Positions 39,612 to 44,481 of a DNA stretch of 44,481 nt are shown piece by piece (the first letter of the stretch is position 1; each line of letters begins with the position of its first letter). Position numbers and translations under genes: made by a program. Source of the stretch: Candidatus Rokuibacteriota bacterium (GTDB taxonomy: Bacteria; Methylomirabilota; Methylomirabilia; Rokubacteriales; CSP1-6); contig JACQFL010000005.1 in the NCBI GenBank assembly GCA_016200085.1, positions 1 to 44,481 of the forward strand, in the 5' to 3' direction. Below the pieces are notes generated by a model, which did no database searches, was not told the DNA's origin, and was given only the letters and a program-made list of their open reading frames with translations.

Positions 39612-40550
39612 ATGCGCCAGCGTCGCGAGCTGACCGCCCGTCTGGAGGACAACATCGCCCGGTGCGTGGTGGGCAAGCCGGAGATCGTCCGGCTCGTCGT
39701 CGTCGCGCTGCTGGCCCGCGGCCATCTCCTCATCGAGGACGTGCCCGGCGTCGGCAAGACCACGCTGGCCTCGGCGCTCGCCCACTCCATCGGCGGCGAG
39801 TTCCAGCGCATCCAGTTCACCTCCGACATGCTCCCGTCGGACATTCTCGGGGTGTCGATCTGGCAGGCCGACCGCGGGGCGTTCACGTTCCAGCCCGGGC
39901 CGCTCTTCGCCAACGTGGTGCTCGCGGACGAGATCAACCGCACCACGCCCAAGACGCAATCGAGCCTGCTCGAGGCGATGAACGAGTTCCAGGTCTCGCT
40001 CGATCACACCACGCGCCCGCTGCCGCGGCCGTTCATGGTGCTCGCCACCCAGAACCCGCACGAGTACGAGGGGACCTACCCGCTGCCGGAGTCGCAACTC
40101 GACCGCTTCATGCTCCGGATCCGCATCGGCTATCCCGGCGCCGCCGACGAGAAGACGATCCTGCTCGGCGGCGCCGCGGCGCCGGAGACCGTGAAGCCCG
40201 TGCTGACGCCGGGCGAGGTGATCGGGCTGCAGGAGGCCACCGACGAGATCCGCGCCGACGAGTCGGTGCTCGACTACATCCTGGCCATCGTCACCGCCAC
40301 GCGCACCTCGTCGCTCCTCGGCCTGGGCGTCAGCCCGCGCGGCTCTCGCGCGCTGCTCCAGGCGGCGCGCGCGTGGGCGCTCCTGGACGGGCGCGACTAC
40401 CTCGTGCCCGACGACGTCAAGCGTCTCGCGGTGCCCGCGCTCGCCCACCGGGTGATGCCCGCCGTGGCGGGCGGCGACGGGGGCGCCGGCGCCCTCGACG
40501 GCGAGACGGCCATCCGCGCGATCCTCGAGGATGTTCCGGTTCCGCGGTAG
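39612..40550 (+). CDS. moxR: MoxR-family AAA+ ATPase
   Basis: A 312-residue AAA+ chaperone-like ATPase. Walker A is GVGKTT (residues 46-51); Walker B lies in FANVVLADEINRTTPKTQSS followed by LLEAMNE; sensor 1 is FMVLATQNPHEYEGTYPLPE followed by SQLDRFMLR; sensor 2 is SPRGSRALLQAARAWALLDG. Members help mature metalloproteins or surface complexes together with DUF58/VWA partners, encoded next. AGGA lies seven bases before the ATG. A possible promoter (TTGGTC-17-TAGGAT, 39577-39605) would make the message nearly leaderless. Confidence 0.94.
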   Translation: MRQRRELTARLEDNIARCVVGKPEIVRLVVVALLARGHLLIEDVPGVGKTTLASALAHSIGGEFQRIQFTSDMLPSDILGVSIWQADRGAFTFQPGPLFANVVLADEINRTTPKTQSSLLEAMNEFQVSLDHTTRPLPRPFMVLATQNPHEYEGTYPLPESQLDRFMLRIRIGYPGAADEKTILLGGAAAPETVKPVLTPGEVIGLQEATDEIRADESVLDYILAIVTATRTSSLLGLGVSPRGSRALLQAARAWALLDGRDYLVPDDVKRLAVPALAHRVMPAVAGGDGGAGALDGETAIRAILEDVPVPR

Positions 40551-41574
40551 GGCCTCGGGCTGGCGCCTCGAGGGGTGGCCCCCGGAGTTCCTCAGGCCGA
40601 ACCGCACGATCCGTCCGACCCGCGAGGGCTGGTGGTGCCTGCTCTCGGCGATCGGGCTCGGCCTGACCGCGGTCAACAGCGGCAACAACCTGCTCTACCT
40701 GCTCGAGTCGATGCTGCTCGGGCTCATCGTCGTCTCGGGCGTGCTCTCCGAGATCGCCCTGCGGCGGCTGCGACTCATCGCCGTGCTGCCCGACGAGATC
40801 TATGCGGGACGGCCCGCGATCCTGGGCGTGCGCGTCCTGAACACCAAGCGGCGGCTGCCGTCGTACTCGATCGGGCTGGAGGTCCAGAAGCCGGCCGGCG
40901 ACGCCGACCGGGTGAAGCGGGTGATCACGCTGCCCCGCATCCCCGCCGCCGGCGAGCGTCTCGTCACCTGGGAAGACCTTCTGCCGCACCGCGGCCGTCA
41001 CCGCCTGCCCGGCGTGCGGGTCACCACGCGCTTTCCCTTCGGGCTCTTCCTCAAGGCCGGTCGCACCCAGCTGGACGTCGCGGTCATCGTCTTCCCCGCC
41101 GTCACCGCCACGGGCGCGGCCGTGGCGAGCGATGCCGCCGACGCCGCCGGACGCTCGCGGCCCCGGCGCGGACGCGGGCACGATCTCCACAACCTCCGCG
41201 AAGCCCATCCCGGGGACGACCCGCGTCTCGTGCACTGGCGCATCAGCGCCAAGACCGGCGTGACCATGACTCGCGAGATGGAGGCGGAAGCGCCGCTCGA
41301 CGTGCGCATCGCGCTCGACGGCACGGGCCGCCGCGACCCGGCCCACCTCGAGCGGGCGCTCTCGCGCGCCGCCTCGCTCGCCGTGCACTTCCTCCGGGCG
41401 GGCGCCGGCGTGGAGCTGGTCGGCCCCGGGGTCGGCATCCGGCGCGGGACCGGCCGCGACCACCAGCGCCGCCTCCTCACCGCGCTCGCGCTCTGGGAGC
41501 CCGCAGCCGCGCCCCCCCGCGCCCCGCGCACCCTCGGCCCCGGCGCCCGCGAGATCCGCGTGAGCCTCGATTAG
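40531..41574 (+). CDS. DUF58 domain-containing protein
   Basis: A 347-residue protein with two N-terminal membrane segments (WWCLLSAIGLGLTAVNS; NLLYLLESMLLGLIVVSGVL), a beta-rich middle, and the DUF58 signature LREAHPGDDPRLVHWRISAK followed by TG, then a von Willebrand-like segment (DVRIALDGTG). It overlaps moxR by 20 bases and is followed by the transglutaminase gene after one base, the classic moxR-DUF58-tgpA order. It probably partners MoxR at the membrane. Confidence 0.92.
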   Translation: MFRFRGRASGWRLEGWPPEFLRPNRTIRPTREGWWCLLSAIGLGLTAVNSGNNLLYLLESMLLGLIVVSGVLSEIALRRLRLIAVLPDEIYAGRPAILGVRVLNTKRRLPSYSIGLEVQKPAGDADRVKRVITLPRIPAAGERLVTWEDLLPHRGRHRLPGVRVTTRFPFGLFLKAGRTQLDVAVIVFPAVTATGAAVASDAADAAGRSRPRRGRGHDLHNLREAHPGDDPRLVHWRISAKTGVTMTREMEAEAPLDVRIALDGTGRRDPAHLERALSRAASLAVHFLRAGAGVELVGPGVGIRRGTGRDHQRRLLTALALWEPAAAPPRAPRTLGPGAREIRVSLD

Positions 41575-41575
41575 C

Positions 41576-43588
41576 ATGACCGCCGCCCTGGCCCTCGCGC
41601 TGGCCACGTACCTGCTCGTCGCCGACGGGATCGTCGCGCTCCTCGTGGCCGGGCTCGTCGGCCCGCTGGGCGCGCTGCTGCTCGGGGTGGGCCTCGCCCT
41701 GACGTGGTCGGCGCGCGTGCGGGCGCTGGTGGGGCCGCGCGCCGTCCGCGCGCTGCTGCTCGGCGTTGCCGCGCTCGCCCTGGTGGACCTCTTCTACTTC
41801 GCCACGGCGTTGCTGGACGGCTTCCTGCACCTGCTGATCGCCCTGATCCTCCTGCGCCTGCTCACGGTCCGCGCGCCGCGCGATCTCCGCGACGCCGGCC
41901 TCATGTCCTTCTTCGTGCTCGTCGCCTCCTCGGCGGTGGACGTCAGCTTCGGCTTCCTCTTCGTCTTCGTCGCCTACCTGCTCGGCGCGACGTGGATGCT
42001 GCTGCTCCACCACCTCGTGAGCGACTCCGCGCCGGAGCGGGGCAGCCTGCGCCTGCGGGGCGAGCTGGCGTGGGTGGTGACGGGGGCCTCGGCGGGGGCG
42101 CTCGTGATCACCGCGGCGCTGTTCTTCGTCATCCCGCGCGTGGGCGAGGCGACCCTGGCCTTCCGCCACCAGATGCGCCGGATGACCACGGGCTTCTCGG
42201 AGCGCGTGGAGCTCGGCGCCATCGGAGAGATCGAGACGGACCTGACGGTGGCGATGCGGGTGCACCTGCCGGACGGCGAGCCGCCGCCCGCCGTGCTCGA
42301 GCGGCTGCGCTGGCGGGGGCTCGCCCTCGACGTCTACAACGGCGCCGCCTGGGGCGCGAGCCGCGGCCGGCGGATGACGCTGCGTCCCTCGCTGGCCGGC
42401 GAGGTGGACGTCGCGGTGCGCCGGGCGCCGGGGCCGTTGCTGCGCCAGGAGATCGTCCTCGAGCCGATCGGCACCGACGCCCTGTTCGTGGCGCCGGGGG
42501 CCGTCCGCGTCACCATCCGCCAGAGCGCCGTCATCACGGACGACCTCGGCTCCCTCCTGATCCCCACCCCGAGCAGCCGCGTGCAGTACGCCGTGGACTC
42601 GGAGCTGGCGGGCGGGCTGGGCGGGCGGCCGCCCGAGGATCTCGATCCCTCCGTCCGCAGCCGCTATCTCCAGCTGCCTCCGCTGCCCGCGCGCGTGGGC
42701 GCGCTCGCGCGGCAGATCACCCGCGACAGCCGGGACGCGTACGCCGCGGCCACCGACCTCACGGCGTATCTCTCGACCAACCTGCGCTACTCGCTCAACC
42801 TCGACCACACCCCGGGCTTCGACCCGATCGACGAGTTCCTCTTCGCGCGGCGCTCGGGCAACTGCGAGTACTTCGCCTCCGCGCTGGCCATCATGCTCCG
42901 CTCCATCGGCATTCCTTCGCGGGTGGTGACGGGCTTCCAGCGGGGGGAGTGGAACCCCTACGGCAACTTCTTCGCGGTGCGCATGGCCGACGCGCACGCC
43001 TGGGTCGAGGTGCACGTCGCCGGCACGGGCTGGGTCACGTTCGATCCGTCGCCGCGCGCCGGGGCGGCGTCGTCGTCGAACAACCTGGCGCTCTACCTCG
43101 ATTCCTTGCGCATGCAGTGGTACCGCTACGTGGTCAGCTGGAGCCAGCAGGACCAGGTCGAGGCGGTCGCGCGCGTGCGCAGCGCGACCTGGGCCACGGC
43201 CCGGTGGTCCGATGCAGCGGCCCCGGGCAGGGAGCTGGCCCGCGTGGCCCTGGCCGTGGCTGCGCTCGTCGCGCTCTGGCTGGTCTGGCGGCTGTGGCGC
43301 CCGCGATCCGCGCGCGCTGCGGGGTCCGTGGCGCGCCTGCCCGACTTCTACCGGCGGGCGCTCCGGGTGCTGGCGCGGCGCGGGCTGGTGCCGCGCGCGA
43401 CCGAGACGGCGCGGGAGTTCGCCGCCCGCGTGGCCGCGGCCTCGGCCGACGCGGGCGCTCTACTCGCCACGCTCACGGACGCCTACGAGCGCGTCCGCTT
43501 CGGGGCCGCCACGTTGACCGCGGCCGACGTCGTCGACCTCGCCGTCCTGGCCACCCGTCTCGCCACGCCAGGTCCCGCGCGCGTCTGA
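41576..43588 (+). CDS. TgpA-type membrane transglutaminase-like protein (DUF3488)
   Basis: A 670-residue inner-membrane protein. The N-terminal third has about six hydrophobic segments (DUF3488), then a periplasmic transglutaminase core with an intact triad: Cys430 (RSGNCEYFASALAIMLRSIG), His474 (DAHAWVEVHV) and Asp490 (VTFDPSP). A last hydrophobic segment (VALAVAALVALWLVWRLW) precedes a DUF4129-like cytoplasmic tail (FYRRALRVLARRGLVPRATE followed by TAREFAARV). TgpA of Pseudomonas is essential for growth in some strains; the substrate is unknown. Confidence 0.93.
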   Translation: MTAALALALATYLLVADGIVALLVAGLVGPLGALLLGVGLALTWSARVRALVGPRAVRALLLGVAALALVDLFYFATALLDGFLHLLIALILLRLLTVRAPRDLRDAGLMSFFVLVASSAVDVSFGFLFVFVAYLLGATWMLLLHHLVSDSAPERGSLRLRGELAWVVTGASAGALVITAALFFVIPRVGEATLAFRHQMRRMTTGFSERVELGAIGEIETDLTVAMRVHLPDGEPPPAVLERLRWRGLALDVYNGAAWGASRGRRMTLRPSLAGEVDVAVRRAPGPLLRQEIVLEPIGTDALFVAPGAVRVTIRQSAVITDDLGSLLIPTPSSRVQYAVDSELAGGLGGRPPEDLDPSVRSRYLQLPPLPARVGALARQITRDSRDAYAAATDLTAYLSTNLRYSLNLDHTPGFDPIDEFLFARRSGNCEYFASALAIMLRSIGIPSRVVTGFQRGEWNPYGNFFAVRMADAHAWVEVHVAGTGWVTFDPSPRAGAASSSNNLALYLDSLRMQWYRYVVSWSQQDQVEAVARVRSATWATARWSDAAAPGRELARVALAVAALVALWLVWRLWRPRSARAAGSVARLPDFYRRALRVLARRGLVPRATETAREFAARVAAASADAGALLATLTDAYERVRFGAATLTAADVVDLAVLATRLATPGPARV

Positions 43589-43626
43589 GCGCGCCACGAG
43601 GCGCCCACGCGTCACCACAGGAAGAG

Positions 43627-43650
43627 TCTGCCGCCCTGAAGGCGGGCAGA
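43627..43650. terminator. Hairpin after the moxR-DUF58-tgpA operon
   Basis: TCTGCCGCC and GGCGGGCAGA form a stem with one bulged G around a five-base loop, 39 bases beyond the tgpA stop. No T-run follows, so strength as an intrinsic terminator is doubtful. Confidence 0.4.
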
Positions 43651-43698
43651 GATGCGTGTCGGGGCCAGCGGATGCGCTGCGCCGCGCCCGGCTCGCGT

Positions 43699-43926
43699 TC
43701 AGGCCCTCCCGGTGGTCTTCCGTGGCGCTCTCCGACCGCTCCCGATGGCTGGTCGGGCGCGCCGCGGCCGTGCGTCGTTCGACCTTGTGGCCGGCGGCGC
43801 GGTTCGCTCTCTTGTGGGCGCAAGAAACGCGATGCAAAGATGGCCGCTCTCCGCGAGCATACCGGCGAGCACGATGACCGCGCCCTCCGAGAGCCCCACG
43901 CGCTCGCCGATCTCTGCCGGTGACAT
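43699..43926 (-). CDS. Possible small helix-turn-helix-like ORF in a remnant zone
   Basis: The first 37 residues, MSPAEIGERVGLSEGAVIVL followed by AGMLAESGHLCIAFLAP, look like a winged-helix or helix-turn-helix unit and are protein-like. The remaining 38 are Arg/Pro/Ala-rich and look like readthrough of non-coding DNA. The ATG lies two bases after the stop of the helicase scrap. It may be a decayed regulator. No family assigned. Confidence 0.3.
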   Translation of the reverse strand: MSPAEIGERVGLSEGAVIVLAGMLAESGHLCIAFLAPTRERTAPPATRSNDARPRRARPAIGSGRRAPRKTTGRA

Positions 43927-43927
43927 C

Positions 43928-44026
43928 TCACCGTACGATCGGCTCCCACTCGGTCACCGCCTCGATACGGGACTGTAGCGGCAGGACCTCGTCGTCGCAT
44001 GCCATGACGGCCACCGCGCGGAACTC
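43928..44026 (-). pseudogene. Scrap of a UvrD-like helicase gene
   Basis: The frame reads EFRAVAVMACDDEVLPLQSR followed by IEAVTEWEPIVR and stops. The first part matches, from memory, the motif V-VI region of UvrD/NERD-type helicases (GLEFRAVAVMACDDEVIPLQ, then usually a YVACTRARDHL block that is absent here). It is fused without a start to a methyltransferase scrap at a shared GAGTTC. Confidence 0.5.
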
Positions 44027-44255
44027 CGGTGGCGTGCGCCTCGTAGTTGAAGGCGCAGGCGATGACCACGTCGAAGTTGGCGTCGCCCGCCTCGCGGACC
44101 GCCGCCACGAGGTCCGGCCGGGTGACAGTCCCGAACTCCGGGGCGACGAGGATCGCCGACTGGTACTCGGCGGTCGGGATGTTCTTGCGCTTCGCCTCAT
44201 CGTGACGGAGGGCTTCGACGCTCTTGCGGGCCGGCGGCTTCGGCTTACGTGCCAC
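44021..44255 (-). pseudogene. Internally deleted DNA methyltransferase gene (type III Mod-like)
   Basis: A GTG at 44255 opens MARKPKPPARKSVEALRHDE followed by AKRKNIPTAEYQS, resembling the start of a large site-specific (type III Mod-like) adenine methyltransferase. It jumps directly to AILVAPEFGTVTRPDLVAAV followed by REAGDANFDVVIACAFNYEA and HAT, resembling a C-terminal region of the same family. The catalytic middle, probably several hundred codons, is gone, and one extra base then shifts into the helicase scrap. The family match is from memory of the motif. Confidence 0.5.
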
Positions 44256-44260
44256 GACGT

Positions 44261-44481
44261 CTACCGCGCCATAGGATGCATGACGTCGATCGCCCAGCCC
44301 ACGTCCAGGGGCTCCCCCAGCCAGCCCGGGGTCGCGGTGTGCGCGTCCAGTCGCAGGCCCTCCGCCTCGTGCCGCGTGCGGAAGATCTCCACGGGATCCC
44401 CGCGCACCTCCGGAGGCGGCGGGACCTCGGGCAGGAGACGGCCATCCGGGCGGCGGAAGCGCAGCGCGCCGTCCGGCTGGC
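44261..44481 (-). CDS. C-terminal end of an HNH endonuclease-like protein (partial at window edge)
   Basis: The minus-strand frame entering from the right edge reads QPDGALRFRRPDGRLLPEVP followed by PPPEVRGDPVEIFRTRHEAE, then GLRLDAHTATPGWLGEPLDV and GWAIDVMHPMAR and a TAG at 44261. This resembles the tail that follows the HNH motif in many DUF222/HNH endonuclease-type proteins; the HNH motif itself would lie outside the window. It ends five bases before the methyltransferase scrap. Confidence 0.5.
   Translation of the reverse strand, partial: QPDGALRFRRPDGRLLPEVPPPPEVRGDPVEIFRTRHEAEGLRLDAHTATPGWLGEPLDVGWAIDVMHPMAR

Noticed and set aside
1..44481. tRNA, rRNA, tmRNA or SRP RNA genes
   Set aside because: No cloverleaf with a TTCGA-type T-loop in proper context, no rRNA landmark and no SRP RNA was recognised by reading. 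Short RNAs could be missed without a covariance search.

Overview
This window comes from a very GC-rich bacterial chromosome with many GTG starts and many 4-base GTGA/ATGA gene overlaps. A Liv-type ABC importer, orphan substrate-binding proteins, luciferase-like (F420/FMN) oxidoreductases, a type I CoA-transferase, a DUF1326 protein and a moxR-DUF58-TgpA block together suggest a soil or subsurface lineage such as Candidatus Rokubacteria / Methylomirabilota. That placement is inference from gene content; no rRNA or tRNA gene was seen.

Layout. (1) 143-4852, minus: a complete branched-chain amino acid type ABC importer (substrate-binding protein, livG, livF, livH, livM) behind a recognisable promoter. 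(2) 5.5-15.3 kb: an accessory island that I read as an integron. Seven attC-like sites (about 6729, 7936, 8495, 9770, 10933, 11511 and 12062) separate single-gene cassettes, all on the minus strand: DUF1326 protein, orphan substrate-binding protein (SBP), VOC protein, SBP, SBP, NTF2-like protein, SnoaL-like protein. Next to the array lies an integron integrase gene (intI), transcribed in the same direction as the cassettes, with its 3' end facing them. It is split by a 1326-bp ISL3-family insertion sequence (13513-14838) with 32-bp imperfect terminal inverted repeats and an 8-bp target duplication; removing the IS restores the reading frame exactly. A decayed SBP fragment lies on the far side of intI. 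(3) 15.3-21.4 kb: two small catabolic operons (DapA-like lyase, cysteine hydrolase and LLM oxidoreductase; cysteine-synthase-like protein and CoA-transferase subunits) with a vapBC toxin-antitoxin pair between them. (4) 21.5-27.2 kb: the conserved ffh-rpsP-rimM-trmD-rplS-rnhB-yraN group, with another orphan SBP gene inserted between rnhB and yraN. (5) 27.3-38.3 kb, minus: LLM oxidoreductase, Uma2-like nuclease, rpe, rsmB, fmt, def, priA, uracil-DNA glycosylase, coaBC, rpoZ, gmk, remA and yicC, starting from a strong sigma70-type promoter. (6) 38.4-43.6 kb, plus: two small membrane/exported proteins, a broken cupin gene, and moxR-DUF58-TgpA. (7) 43.6-44.5 kb: gene remnants (methyltransferase fused to a helicase scrap, and the end of an HNH-type protein).

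The most notable system is the integron. In five of the six cassettes bounded by two recognised sites, the 7-base core at one end is the exact reverse complement of the core at the other end of the same cassette, often extending to 8-12 bases, as expected of cassettes that once existed as circles. Its cargo is rich in orphan periplasmic binding proteins, its integrase is oriented with the cassettes, and it has been disrupted by an IS. Other notable features are a perfect 43-bp inverted repeat between fmt and def, a composite two-hairpin intergenic repeat, and a PriA lacking a Walker A motif.
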